Below, piece after piece: positions 8,253 through 18,251 of a DNA stretch of 18,489 nt; position 1 is the stretch's first letter; every line of letters begins with the position of its first letter. The DNA is taken from NCBI GenBank assembly GCA_013911345.1, contig JACETJ010000011.1:1-18489 (forward strand), written 5' to 3'. Position numbers and translations under genes: made by a program. The stretch comes from Congregibacter sp. (lineage in GTDB: Bacteria > Pseudomonadota > Gammaproteobacteria > Pseudomonadales > Halieaceae). Below the pieces are notes generated by a model, which was given only the letters and a program-made list of their open reading frames with translations, was not told where the DNA came from and did not search any database.

Positions 8253-8261
8253 TTATCCACA
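8253..8261 (+). promoter_or_regulatory. DnaA box, perfect consensus
   Basis: TTATCCACA is an exact match to the high-affinity DnaA box. It lies on the left edge of the AT-rich origin core. Confidence 0.85.
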
Positions 8262-8326
8262 GCACAAAAAGTTTTTTCTTGCAAATTAGTGGTTGTTCGT
8301 TTAACCGCCCATTACAATTACAAGCC

Positions 8327-8348
8327 ATTGAAAATATTAGATAAAAAA
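8327..8348. other. Candidate DNA-unwinding element
   Basis: About 90% A+T in a segment between the two perfect DnaA boxes. The opposite strand reads TTTTTTATCTAAT, resembling the 13-mer pattern of the E. coli unwinding element. A second AT-rich stretch lies at 8266-8288. Confidence 0.45.
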
Positions 8349-8352
8349 CCTG

Positions 8353-8380
8353 TTGAAGCCGCCGTTGGTTTGTGGATAAC
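8353..8380 (+). promoter_or_regulatory. Possible dnaA promoter overlapping a DnaA box
   Basis: TTGAAG (8353-8358) and GATAAC (8375-8380), spaced 16 bases, each match 4 of 6 sigma70 positions. The -10 overlaps the inverted DnaA box at 8371-8379, which would fit known DnaA autorepression. Both hexamers are weak, and this is only a candidate. Confidence 0.35.
8371..8379 (-). promoter_or_regulatory. DnaA box, perfect consensus (inverted)
   Basis: TGTGGATAA is the exact reverse complement of TTATCCACA. It lies 118 bp from the other perfect box and 122 bases before dnaA. Confidence 0.85.
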
Positions 8381-8501
8381 TAGGCGCCATTAGCGAAGGG
8401 CGGGCCGAAGACAGCTAGGACAGTTTCGGAATCGGCAGGAGCCAGCCATCCCAAGAATTCGCCTTACTCAAGGCATCACAAAACAGCATCGGAGAAGTAC
8501 G

Positions 8502-9893
8502 TTGGTTGCCCCCCAGCCCCTCACGGACCCATGGCAGCACTGCCTGAATAGATTGGGCGGTGATATCCCGCCGCAGCAGTTCAACACTTGGATTAGGCCG
8601 CTTGTCGCCGAATGGCATGAGGCCGGCTTGTTGTTGGCGGCCCCAAACCGCTTTATCCGCGATTTTGTGGCAGAGAAGTACTTACCTTTAATTACCACCT
8701 ATTTAATGGACGTGGTGCCGCCCGCGTCGGCGCAAGTGTCGGTCACGGTGGCCTCATCACAGCAGCCGGCACATCCCCCGGCGGTCCGCCCTGTGGATCG
8801 CAGCGCCATAACGGCAGGCGCCCGACCGGTTGTGGCGCCGGCCCCCCGCCCTGCCCCGGCGGCGCTCATTTCCCCCTCCAGTTTGGTCGAGGGTTACACC
8901 TTCGAGCGGTTTGTAGAGGGCAAGAGTAACCAATTGGCGCTGGCTGCTGCCCAGCAGGTGGCGGAGCACCCCGGGCTCTCATATAACCCGCTATTTCTTT
9001 ATGGTGGGGTCGGGCTTGGTAAAACGCACTTGATGCATGCGGTAGGCAATGCGATGCGCCGCCGCGACCCTGACGCCAAAATCGTATACCTGCACTCTGA
9101 GCGCTTTGTCGCTGATATGGTGAAAGCACTTCAACTCAACGCCATCAACGACTTCAAGCGTTTCTACCGCTCCGTTGATGCGTTGCTCATTGATGACATT
9201 CAGTTCTTTGCCAATAAGGACCGCTCCCAGGAAGAGTTTTTCCACACGTTCAATGCCTTGCTTGAGGGTGGTCAGCAGATGATTCTGACTTGTGATCGCT
9301 ATCCCAAGGAGATCGATGGTGTTGAGGAGAGGTTAAAGTCCCGATTTGGTTGGGGCCTCACGGTGGCGGTCGAGCCCCCGGACCTTGAGACTCGTGTAGC
9401 GATACTGATGACAAAGGCTGAGCAGAGCCAGATTACGTTGGCGCCCGACGCGGCATTTTTTATTGCGCAGCGTATTCGCTCTAATGTGCGTGAACTGGAG
9501 GGGGCGCTGAAGCGCGTCATTGCCAGCGCAAATTTCACTGGACGGCCTTTTGACATTGATTTGATCAAGGACAGCCTCAAGGACTTGTTGGCGCTCCAGG
9601 ACAAGCAGGTGTCACTGGATAACATTAAACGCAAAGTCGCCGAGTACTATAAAATCAAGGTGGCTGATTTGATGTCAAAACGCCGCAATCGCTCGGTAGC
9701 GAGGCCGCGACAGGTGGCGATGGCAATGGCCAAGGAGTTGACGCATCACAGCCTGCCGGAGATTGGAGACGCTTTTGGCGGCAGAGACCACACGACAGTG
9801 TTGCACGCGTGTCGTAAAATTAAAGAGTTGCGAGATGTCAGCCCGGACATCAGCGAGGATTATCAAAACTTGCTGCGGGCGCTGACGACCTGA
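8502..9893 (+). CDS. dnaA: Chromosomal replication initiator protein DnaA
   Basis: DnaA binds DnaA boxes, forms an ATP-dependent filament at oriC, melts the origin and loads DnaB helicase. The 463-residue protein has domain I (about 10-70, [24 protein letters not shown]), an Ala/Pro/Val-rich flexible domain II (about 74-125), the AAA+ domain III with Walker [10 protein letters not shown] (168-176, K174), Walker B LLIDD (228-232) and the arginine-finger segment [10 protein letters not shown] (277-285), and domain IV with the box-binding signature [11 protein letters not shown] (426-436). The start codon is TTG at 8502: GGAG lies 7 bases upstream, and no ATG or GTG in frame fits the conserved N-terminus. 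dnaN follows after 64 bp. DnaA boxes upstream suggest autoregulation. Confidence 0.97.
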   Translation: MVAPQPLTDPWQHCLNRLGGDIPPQQFNTWIRPLVAEWHEAGLLLAAPNRFIRDFVAEKYLPLITTYLMDVVPPASAQVSVTVASSQQPAHPPAVRPVDRSAITAGARPVVAPAPRPAPAALISPSSLVEGYTFERFVEGKSNQLALAAAQQVAEHPGLSYNPLFLYGGVGLGKTHLMHAVGNAMRRRDPDAKIVYLHSERFVADMVKALQLNAINDFKRFYRSVDALLIDDIQFFANKDRSQEEFFHTFNALLEGGQQMILTCDRYPKEIDGVEERLKSRFGWGLTVAVEPPDLETRVAILMTKAEQSQITLAPDAAFFIAQRIRSNVRELEGALKRVIASANFTGRPFDIDLIKDSLKDLLALQDKQVSLDNIKRKVAEYYKIKVADLMSKRRNRSVARPRQVAMAMAKELTHHSLPEIGDAFGGRDHTTVLHACRKIKELRDVSPDISEDYQNLLRALTT

Positions 9894-9908
9894 CAAGCCA
9901 GTTGACCG

Positions 9909-9923
9909 GGTGACGCTGTCACC
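9909..9923 (+). other. Small hairpin in the dnaA-dnaN gap
   Basis: GGTGAC and GTCACC form a perfect 6-bp stem around a 3-base loop, 15 bases after the dnaA stop. There is no T run after it, so it is unlikely to be a complete terminator. It may stabilise or partly attenuate the transcript. Confidence 0.45.
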
Positions 9924-9957
9924 TTAATACCGTCAAAGACAGAAAGAGCCACAAAAC

Positions 9958-11070
9958 ATGAAATTCTCAATTGCCCGCGATGCCCTGATCAAGCCGTTAA
10001 ATTTGGTGGCGGGGGTTGTCGAGCGGAGACAAACCCTACCGATTTTGTCCAATGTGTTACTGGTGCTTGACGGCAAGACACTCTCACTGACGGGGACCGA
10101 CCTTGAGGTCGAACTGGTCGGTAGGGTAGAGCTCGACGCACCAGGCGTCGACGGCGAGGTGACAGTGCCAGCCAGAAAGCTCGTTGACATCTGCAAGTCG
10201 CTGCCCGAGGGTTCCACTATAGAATTTGCTCTAGAGGCGGGCAAAGCCACTGTTAAAGCGGGAAGGAGCCGATTTACCCTGTCCACTTTGCCAGCGGCGG
10301 ACTTCCCAGCGGTAGAGGCGGGTGCGGGATCCGTCGCGCTGTCCCTGAACCAAACCCTTGTTAAACAGCTGATTGATGGCACAGCTTTTGCGATGGCGCA
10401 ACAGGATGTGCGGTATTACCTCAACGGGCTGTATCTCGAAATATTGGGTGGTCGGCTCCGTGTGGTGGCCACAGATGGGCATCGATTGGCGTTGGCAACC
10501 GCTCCGGCTCTCGTAGAGGCGGCCGATACAGGGGTGATTATTCCACGCAAAGGGGTGTTGGAGTTGTCGCGCTTACTCGATGGCGAAGCGCCGCTTGAGT
10601 TGGCGATTGGCACAAACCATATTCGAGCTGCTAATGAGCAGTTTACCTTCACTTCGAAGCTAGTTGACGGCAAGTTCCCCGATTATGAGCGCGTAATCCC
10701 GAAAAATGCCGACAAGTCGGTGATTGGCGACCGCGCCGAGCTCAAGCAGGCATTCACGCGAACCGCCATCCTATCGAATGAAAAATACCGCGGCGTGCGG
10801 TTGAAGCTTTCAGATAATAACCTGGATATCACAGCCAATAATCCTGAGCAGGAGCAGGCCGAAGAGGTCGTCGGGGTTCAGTACGCCGGCGCGGAGCTTG
10901 AGATTGGTTTCAATGTGAGCTATCTGCTGGATGTCTTGTCTGTGCTAGAACAATCTCAGGTGCGCCTTTCGCTGTCTGACGAGGCCAGCTCTGCGGTGCT
11001 AGAGAACGCTGAAACGGGCTCTGAGCAGGAGCCTGACAGGCTCTATGTTGTAATGCCTATGCGGCTTTGA
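9958..11070 (+). CDS. dnaN: DNA polymerase III beta subunit (sliding clamp)
   Basis: The clamp is a ring-shaped homodimer that tethers Pol III and other partners to DNA. The 370-residue protein (E. coli 366) begins MKFSIARDALIKPLNLVAGVVERRQTLPILSNVLL and ends YVVMPMRL, the conserved C-terminal segment that forms part of the hydrophobic partner-binding pocket. The central block AMAQQDVRYYLNGLYLEI and VATDGHRLALA is the best-conserved part of the family, and KFPDYERVIPKN marks the third-domain boundary. The three clamp domains fit the length. The ribosome binding site is weak (AGAAAGAG upstream). It lies between dnaA and recF, probably in one transcript. Confidence 0.98.
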   Translation: MKFSIARDALIKPLNLVAGVVERRQTLPILSNVLLVLDGKTLSLTGTDLEVELVGRVELDAPGVDGEVTVPARKLVDICKSLPEGSTIEFALEAGKATVKAGRSRFTLSTLPAADFPAVEAGAGSVALSLNQTLVKQLIDGTAFAMAQQDVRYYLNGLYLEILGGRLRVVATDGHRLALATAPALVEAADTGVIIPRKGVLELSRLLDGEAPLELAIGTNHIRAANEQFTFTSKLVDGKFPDYERVIPKNADKSVIGDRAELKQAFTRTAILSNEKYRGVRLKLSDNNLDITANNPEQEQAEEVVGVQYAGAELEIGFNVSYLLDVLSVLEQSQVRLSLSDEASSAVLENAETGSEQEPDRLYVVMPMRL

Positions 11071-11088
11071 CCGGCCCTACCCGCTCTA

Positions 11089-12162
11089 GTGCTGGAGCAC
11101 ATTACCATTGAGGGCGTTAGGAACCTGACCCGCGTCGAGATACCCTTGCCCGCTGGCGCCACCGCGCTATACGGTGCCAACGGCTCCGGCAAAACCAGTT
11201 TTCTTGAGGCCGTCCATTTGCTGGGTGTTGGGCGTTCTTTCAGGACACACCAATCAAAACCCGTGATTCAACGCGACATGCAGCATTGTCGTGTTGTGGG
11301 CCGAACTCGGCGCGGTGATCACTCGGTGGTGATGGGGTTGGAAAAGCACCTCGATGGTGGGGTTAAGGCGAGGGTCGCCGGCGAAAATGTGTCCTCGCTA
11401 TCTGAGCTGGCGCTGCATCTCCCGTTGGTGCTGCTGGATACCGAGAGCATGGGCATTGTGACTGGCCCGCCAGAGGGAAGGCGGCGGCTCCTGGACGGCA
11501 CGCTGTTCCACGTGGAACAGGGGTTCTTGCCCCTTTGGAAGCGCTATGCGTTAGCTGTTCGGCAGCGTAATAGTGGGTTGCGGCGTGGTATACTGGAGAC
11601 CGATAAGGCATGGCGACAAAAGATCGCCGACACTGGCACGCTGCTGACGGAACATCGCGCCACAATCGCGACAAAATTGGCTCAGGAGCTGACGACGCTG
11701 GCGCCGGCGCTCTCTGACGACCTGGCCGGTTTACAGGTGGTTTTTCGTGCAGGCTGGGACCGAAAAGAGTCGTTATTAGAAGCGCTAGAGCGCAATGCAG
11801 ACAGCGACGCAGCACAGGGCTTCACTCAGGTGGGCCCACATCGAGCCGATTTGCGGTTGATGCAGGACGGCGTGCTGGCGGCAGAGGTGCTCTCACGCGG
11901 GCAGCTAAAGTTGGCTCTGGTGGCCTTGAGGCTTGTGCAGGGTTTTTTAATAGAAGGAGCGTCGACGGTGCCGCCCCTTTATTTAGTGGATGATTTGCAC
12001 GCTGAGCTGGATCAAGCACATTGCGCGAGCGTGTGTGAGCAGCTGGGGCGTGGACGGCAGGTGATTTTAACGGCAGTAGATCGAGGGTCTCTCGAGACTG
12101 CGTGGGGTGAAGGCGTTTTAAATCTGTTCCACGTGGAACAAGGGCGGGTGCTACCTGCATGA
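11089..12162 (+). CDS. recF: DNA replication and repair protein RecF
   Basis: RecF is an SMC-like ATPase that, with RecO and RecR, directs RecA loading at single-strand gaps. The 357-residue protein has the Walker A box GANGSGKT (29-36), the ABC signature segment LSRGQLKLAL (268-277) and Walker B YLVDD (298-302) followed by HAELD. Length is typical (E. coli 357). The start is GTG at 11089; the only alternatives between the dnaN stop and the conserved LEHITIEGVRNL start are not usable. No ribosome binding site is obvious, so it may rely on readthrough from dnaN, 18 bp upstream. Unusually, the heptapeptide LFHVEQG occurs twice (139-145 and 346-352), and both copies are encoded by a perfect parS palindrome. 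Confidence 0.97.
   Translation: MLEHITIEGVRNLTRVEIPLPAGATALYGANGSGKTSFLEAVHLLGVGRSFRTHQSKPVIQRDMQHCRVVGRTRRGDHSVVMGLEKHLDGGVKARVAGENVSSLSELALHLPLVLLDTESMGIVTGPPEGRRRLLDGTLFHVEQGFLPLWKRYALAVRQRNSGLRRGILETDKAWRQKIADTGTLLTEHRATIATKLAQELTTLAPALSDDLAGLQVVFRAGWDRKESLLEALERNADSDAAQGFTQVGPHRADLRLMQDGVLAAEVLSRGQLKLALVALRLVQGFLIEGASTVPPLYLVDDLHAELDQAHCASVCEQLGRGRQVILTAVDRGSLETAWGEGVLNLFHVEQGRVLPA
11504..11519. promoter_or_regulatory. parS: parS centromere site 1 (ParB binding site) inside recF
   Basis: TGTTCCACGTGGAACA is a perfect 16-bp palindrome, extended to 18 bp by flanking C and G, and matches the known bacterial parS consensus TGTTNCACGTG(A/G)AACA. It lies about 3.2 kb from the oriC core in codons 139-144 of recF. 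parAB are in the same window, which supports a working parABS set. Confidence 0.9.
12125..12140. promoter_or_regulatory. parS: parS centromere site 2 (ParB binding site) at the end of recF
   Basis: The same perfect palindrome TGTTCCACGTGGAACA, 621 bp after the first (an exact number of codons, 207), in codons 346-351 of recF, just before its stop. It is read in the same frame as site 1. Confidence 0.9.
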
Positions 12163-12182
12163 CCAGGCGGCATCAGGCCTGG
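12163..12182 (+). other. Stem-loop directly after recF
   Basis: CCAGGC (12163-12168) and GCCTGG (12177-12182) form a 6-bp GC-rich stem with an 8-base loop starting at the base after the recF stop. No T tract follows. It may be a weak attenuator between recF and gyrB. I see no convincing promoter in the rest of the 60-bp gap. Confidence 0.45.
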
Positions 12183-12213
12183 CGAGGCTTACAATTACAC
12201 TAATGAATGTTAG

Positions 12214-14658
<2,445 letters not shown>

Positions 14659-14710
14659 TGTTGGCTGCTGATGTTGGCTGCTGATAGTGGCTGCCGACAG
14701 TGGCTGCATA
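14659..14710 (+). repeat. 13-bp tandem repeat, four copies, right after the gyrB stop
   Basis: Four 13-bp units start at the base after the gyrB TGA: TGTTGGCTGCTGA twice (14659-14684), TAGTGGCTGCCGA (14685-14697) and CAGTGGCTGCATA (14698-14710). All share TGGCTGC. The first two copies are identical and the last two are diverged, as expected for a slippage-generated array in untranslated DNA. No coding frame uses it. A protein-binding role is possible but unsupported. Confidence 0.85.
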
Positions 14711-14723
14711 AATGTGTTGAGCA

Positions 14724-14739
14724 GGCTCCCGAAGGGGCC
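14724..14739 (+). terminator. Possible gyrB terminator stem-loop
   Basis: GGCTCC and GGGGCC pair (one T.G pair) around a CGAA loop. The following bases contain only a broken T-rich stretch (GTTGTCTT, 10 bases later), so intrinsic termination would be weak. It is placed correctly between the convergent gyrB and rmuC. Confidence 0.4.
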
Positions 14740-14773
14740 ACCTGGATGTTGTCTTACGGATGACAAATTTCCC

Positions 14774-14807
14774 CGTCGGTCCCGGCGAAGGAATGCCGGG
14801 CGTCGGT
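14774..14807. repeat. Hairpin flanked by 7-bp direct repeats, before the rmuC end
   Basis: CCCGGC (14781-14786), an 8-base loop and GCCGGG (14795-14800) form a perfect 6-bp GC stem. It is bordered on both sides, with no gap, by CGTCGGT (14774-14780 and 14801-14807). It could act as the rmuC terminator stem, although no T run follows on either strand. Confidence 0.6.
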
Positions 14808-14808
14808 G

Positions 14809-16179
14809 CTAGTGGGTGTCTTCCTGAGGCGATTCGCCGTCCTGCAGATCTTCCAGCCGTGCGACGTCAATATCTGGCTCGATAGGAGAGAGTCCGTCAG
14901 GGAAAGATTTGTTGGCTCGCTGCGACAGCGACTGAAACCGGGACACCTTTCCCAACAAGCCCTGTTTGCCTTGAACCGCTTTGACTGCTTCGTTGTACTT
15001 ATTGGCGGTGGTGGAAATCGACGCGCCTAATGCGTGGAGTCGCTCACCCAGTAGACACACCGTGTTGTAGATATCGCCTGCGCGCTCACTGATCTCTTTA
15101 GCCTCACGATTGCTATGCTCGATCATCCACAAATTAGCGACGGTTCTTAGAATGGGCATCAGTGTGGTGTGTGATACCAGCACCACATTTTTCTGGTAAC
15201 CGTGATTAAACAATTCTCGATGACCGCGCATGACCTCGATATAGGCAGGCTCTACGGGCATAAACATGAGCACGAAATCTGGACTCTCCATCCCTGGAAG
15301 GTTGGCATAATCTTTGGCTGACAGCCCATCAATATGGTTTTTTACAGCTTTAGCGTGCGCCTCAAGTGCACTCGCACGCTCGAGGTCTGTCTCGGCTGTC
15401 ACTGCCCGTTCGTAGTCAACCAGTGAAACCTTACTGTCGATAACCAGATTCCTGCCTTCTGGCAGTCTGATAATAAAATCAGGTAGATGGCGATCACCCC
15501 GTTCGTCTTTGATGGCGACTTGCGCGTCGTAATGTTCACCGCGTCTCAGGCCCGCCAGCTCAAGGGTTTTCTCCAGCTGCGCTTCGCCCCAGTTGCCCAC
15601 CAGCTTTTTGTCTCCTTTCAGGGCGCGGGTCAGATTCTGTGCCTCGCCCGACATGGAGACACCGACTGACTCAAGGTGTTTGATTTGTTCGCTGAGCGAG
15701 GCGCTGTTGCGCACCATGTCAGTGTGAACCTGATTCACGCGCGTCTGAAATTGGTCAATTTTTTCGGCGAGTGGCTTAAGGAGGCTATCGAGGCTCTTTT
15801 GGTTGGTTGTCTCTAGCGCTTTGCCTGATGAAGACAGCAGTTTCTGGCCAATGACCTCCAATTCAGTCCGCAGGGTCGTTCGCGACTCCTCAACCCATTT
15901 CACCTGGTTCTCATGATGTGTGGCGCGCTCGGAGAGGGTGGCATTCTGCGCGCTGAGCTGAGCATTTAACCCTGACAGCTCCAGCTGCAACGAGGCCAGT
16001 TCTGTCTCCAGCGTCTGACTGCGCTCACTGGCCAGCGCCGCAGCAGTGGTTTGTGCAACCGCCTCGGCTTGCAGGGCGGTCAGTTCCTGACGCCTTTTGT
16101 GGAGCTGCAGTAGGCTAAGCACTAAGCCGGCGCCACTGGCGGCAGCCAGGCCTACCCAAAACAGTGCCCCGGAAGTCAT
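14809..16179 (-). CDS. rmuC: DNA recombination protein RmuC homologue
   Basis: RmuC-family proteins are predicted nucleases that limit recombination at short inverted repeats; the biochemistry is poorly defined. The 456-residue protein has an N-terminal membrane helix (about 5-25), a long coiled-coil region (about 28-115, rich in Ala, Glu, Leu and Gln), and the RmuC core with GNWGEAQLEKTLELAGLRRGEHY (about 195-217) and the PD-(D/E)xK-like LPDFIIRLPEGRNLVIDSKVSL (about 232-253; D234, D248, K250 as candidate active-site residues). A further conserved block YKNVVLVSHTTLMPILRTVANLW follows. The C-terminal 40 residues are acidic and variable. The ATG at 16179 overlaps the glyS stop as ATGA, so it is co-translated with the glycyl-tRNA synthetase. 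Confidence 0.94.
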   Translation of the reverse strand: MTSGALFWVGLAAASGAGLVLSLLQLHKRRQELTALQAEAVAQTTAAALASERSQTLETELASLQLELSGLNAQLSAQNATLSERATHHENQVKWVEESRTTLRTELEVIGQKLLSSSGKALETTNQKSLDSLLKPLAEKIDQFQTRVNQVHTDMVRNSASLSEQIKHLESVGVSMSGEAQNLTRALKGDKKLVGNWGEAQLEKTLELAGLRRGEHYDAQVAIKDERGDRHLPDFIIRLPEGRNLVIDSKVSLVDYERAVTAETDLERASALEAHAKAVKNHIDGLSAKDYANLPGMESPDFVLMFMPVEPAYIEVMRGHRELFNHGYQKNVVLVSHTTLMPILRTVANLWMIEHSNREAKEISERAGDIYNTVCLLGERLHALGASISTTANKYNEAVKAVQGKQGLLGKVSRFQSLSQRANKSFPDGLSPIEPDIDVARLEDLQDGESPQEDTH

Positions 16180-18251
16180 TCAGCCGCCGATGACAGCAGC
16201 GCCAGATCCGCGACCTGGGTGAACAGTGCTCGCAGCTCACCAAGCAGTCGCAGCCGGTTAAGGCGCTCAGCGGGGTCTTCCGCATTGACCATCACGCCGT
16301 CAAAAAAAGTGTCTACTGGACCACGGAGCTGGGCAAGCTGATCCAGAGCGCTTTGGTAATCTCGCTTCAACAGCAGAGGCGCTAATGCCTCCCCAACGCT
16401 GACAACTGCCCCGCGCAGTGCACTCTCGGCTTCATGGACAAACAGTTTGGGATCAGGAGGAGTGCCATCTGCATCGTCTGCTTTGGCCAAAATATTGGCG
16501 ACACGTTTATTGGCTGCGGCAAGGTGCTCAGCCGTCTCGTTGTTGGTAAAAGCGTCCAGCGCGCGAACTCGCAAGTCAACGTCGAAAAGATCAGTCGTGC
16601 CGGTTGCCAGTACTGCTCGGACAACTGAGATATGAATCCCGCTCTCGTCGTACCAGTTGTCCAGCCTCTCGAGAATATAGTGCGATGCGGTGGTGGCGGT
16701 GTCCGGTAACAGCTCGGCGGTGTGCTGCTCACAGGCGCTACACAGCAGGTCACTCAGAGAAAGAGGCGCCTTGAGATTGATGAGCATCCTAATAATGGCT
16801 AACGACGCCCGGCGCAAAGCGAAAGGATCCTTTGAGCCGGTCGGCGGCTGCCCGATGCCGAAGATGCCTACCAGCGTGTCGAGGCGGTCAGCGAGCGCGA
16901 CTGCGGTGGCTTCAGCAGAGTGGGGCAGGTCGTCTCCGGCAAATCGGGGGTAGTAGTGCCACTCAATCGCCTCAGCAACAGCGTCAAGCTCCCCATCGTG
17001 TTGGGCATAATGCGCGCCAGCGATACCCTGCAAATCTGGAAACTCCAACACCATCTCTGATACCAGATCGCACTTGCTCAACTCGGCTGCTCTGATTGTG
17101 GTGGCCTCATCTGCGCCGATGGCATTGGCCACCATCTTGGCGATGGCAGCGATGCGCTGTGTCTTGTCCAGCAGGCTCCCCAGCTGCTGTTGAAATACCA
17201 CGCTACCCAATCTTTCTTGCCGTGAGATCAGCGGCGATTTTTTGTCGTTAGAAAAAAAGAAGGCCGCGTCGCTTAATCGGGGCCGAATGACGCGTTCATT
17301 TCCCGATACAACCTGATCCGGCTGCTGGCTCTCAATGTTGGCGACAGTGATAAAGGCGGGCAGCAAATCGCCGCTGTTCGCGTCGTTCAGATGGAAATAT
17401 TTCTGATGTGTTTTCATCGCTGAGATGAGGGCTTGAGAGGGCACCGCCAAAAACTCTGGGTCAAAGCTGCCGCGCAATGCCGTGGGCCACTCCACAAGGC
17501 CAGTTACTTCATCCAGCAGGTCTTCAGAGAGCGAAACAACCTCACCTTTGTTGGCCAGGGCTTTGACTTGTTCTGCAATGCGCGTCCGCCTCTCTTCCAC
17601 ATCGACCAGCACCTTTGCGCCACGCAACACGTCTTGATAAACGCCCGGGGAGCGAACGGTGAACCACTCATTGTGGTGGAAGCGGTGACCGCGTGTGTCT
17701 TGGCCGCTGGTGAGACCAAACAACTCAAGAGGGAGGGCGCTATCTCCAAAGAGCAGCAGTAGCCACTGGACCGGTCGCAAGAACTCGTCGCGAGATCGTC
17801 CCCACCGCATTCGTTTTGAGACGGGTATGGCAGAGACGGCGTTGGCAATGATGCCTGGAATCACCTCGGCGGCCTGCGCCCCTTGTTGCGCCACGTGGGC
17901 GGCGATCCGCTTTGTGCCTTGCTCTTCAACAATCAGCAGGTCATCTGTGGACAGCCCTTGCTTGCGCGCAAAGCCCTCGGCTGCTTTGGTCCACTCGCCA
18001 GTGTCGTTCTTTGCCGCCGAAAGTGGCGGCCCGACCACACGCAGTTCAATGTCGGGTGCCTTGATGGTGACGTTTTCCACCCGCACCGCTAAACGGCGAG
18101 GCGTTGAAAAATGCACTGCGCTGCCGAAAGGCAGACCATGCTCTGCCAGGCCATCGGTCACGCTTTTGCAGAGTGCGGCGGCCATGCCCGAGATTTCGCC
18201 CGCTGGCAGCTCTTCAGTCCCAAGCTCAAAAAGCAGATCAGCAGCGCTCAT
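16176..18251 (-). CDS. glyS: Glycyl-tRNA synthetase beta subunit
   Basis: GlyS is the large subunit of the bacterial alpha2-beta2 glycyl-tRNA synthetase; it binds tRNA(Gly) while GlyQ carries most of the active site. The 691-residue protein (E. coli 689) opens [18 protein letters not shown], shows [24 protein letters not shown] (about 145-168), [20 protein letters not shown] and the [12 protein letters not shown] segment, then a HD-like region with [36 protein letters not shown]. It ends with the DALR-type anticodon-binding region ([13 protein letters not shown] about 575). The ATG at 18251 overlaps the glyQ stop (ATGA), and its own stop overlaps rmuC (ATGA). Confidence 0.97.
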   Translation of the reverse strand: MSAADLLFELGTEELPAGEISGMAAALCKSVTDGLAEHGLPFGSAVHFSTPRRLAVRVENVTIKAPDIELRVVGPPLSAAKNDTGEWTKAAEGFARKQGLSTDDLLIVEEQGTKRIAAHVAQQGAQAAEVIPGIIANAVSAIPVSKRMRWGRSRDEFLRPVQWLLLLFGDSALPLELFGLTSGQDTRGHRFHHNEWFTVRSPGVYQDVLRGAKVLVDVEERRTRIAEQVKALANKGEVVSLSEDLLDEVTGLVEWPTALRGSFDPEFLAVPSQALISAMKTHQKYFHLNDANSGDLLPAFITVANIESQQPDQVVSGNERVIRPRLSDAAFFFSNDKKSPLISRQERLGSVVFQQQLGSLLDKTQRIAAIAKMVANAIGADEATTIRAAELSKCDLVSEMVLEFPDLQGIAGAHYAQHDGELDAVAEAIEWHYYPRFAGDDLPHSAEATAVALADRLDTLVGIFGIGQPPTGSKDPFALRRASLAIIRMLINLKAPLSLSDLLCSACEQHTAELLPDTATTASHYILERLDNWYDESGIHISVVRAVLATGTTDLFDVDLRVRALDAFTNNETAEHLAAANKRVANILAKADDADGTPPDPKLFVHEAESALRGAVVSVGEALAPLLLKRDYQSALDQLAQLRGPVDTFFDGVMVNAEDPAERLNRLRLLGELRALFTQVADLALLSSAAE

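Larger units (their letters stand above)
7894..8501. other. oriC: Probable chromosomal origin of replication (oriC) and divergent promoter region
   Basis: This 608-bp gene-free interval between rpmH and dnaA is where Pseudomonas-type bacteria carry oriC. Likely core is about 8231-8385: tandem DnaA boxes ATATACACA (8242-8250, one mismatch) and TTATCCACA (8253-8261, perfect), an inverted perfect box TGTGGATAA (8371-8379), and A+T-rich DNA between them, notably 8327-8348 and 8266-8288, which could unwind. All flanking genes point away from it. I found no GATC in the interval, so Dam/SeqA-style control as in E. coli looks absent. The left part holds the rpmH promoter; 8046-8230 holds nothing I can name. 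The exact unwinding site is not determined. Confidence 0.82.

Noticed and set aside
8231..8257. Promoter TTGACC ... TTTATC facing dnaA
   Set aside because: The -35 is good, but the spacing is 15 bases and the -10 is poor; it overlaps the DnaA boxes, and the candidate at 8353-8380 is closer to the gene.
12189..12210. Possible gyrB promoter (TACACT as -10)
   Set aside because: No hexamer resembling TTGACA occurs at a suitable distance; readthrough from recF is as likely.
17887..17902. CCACGTGG core in glyS, resembling a third parS
   Set aside because: Only the 8-bp centre matches; 6 of the outer 8 bases differ from the two true sites, so ParB binding is unlikely.
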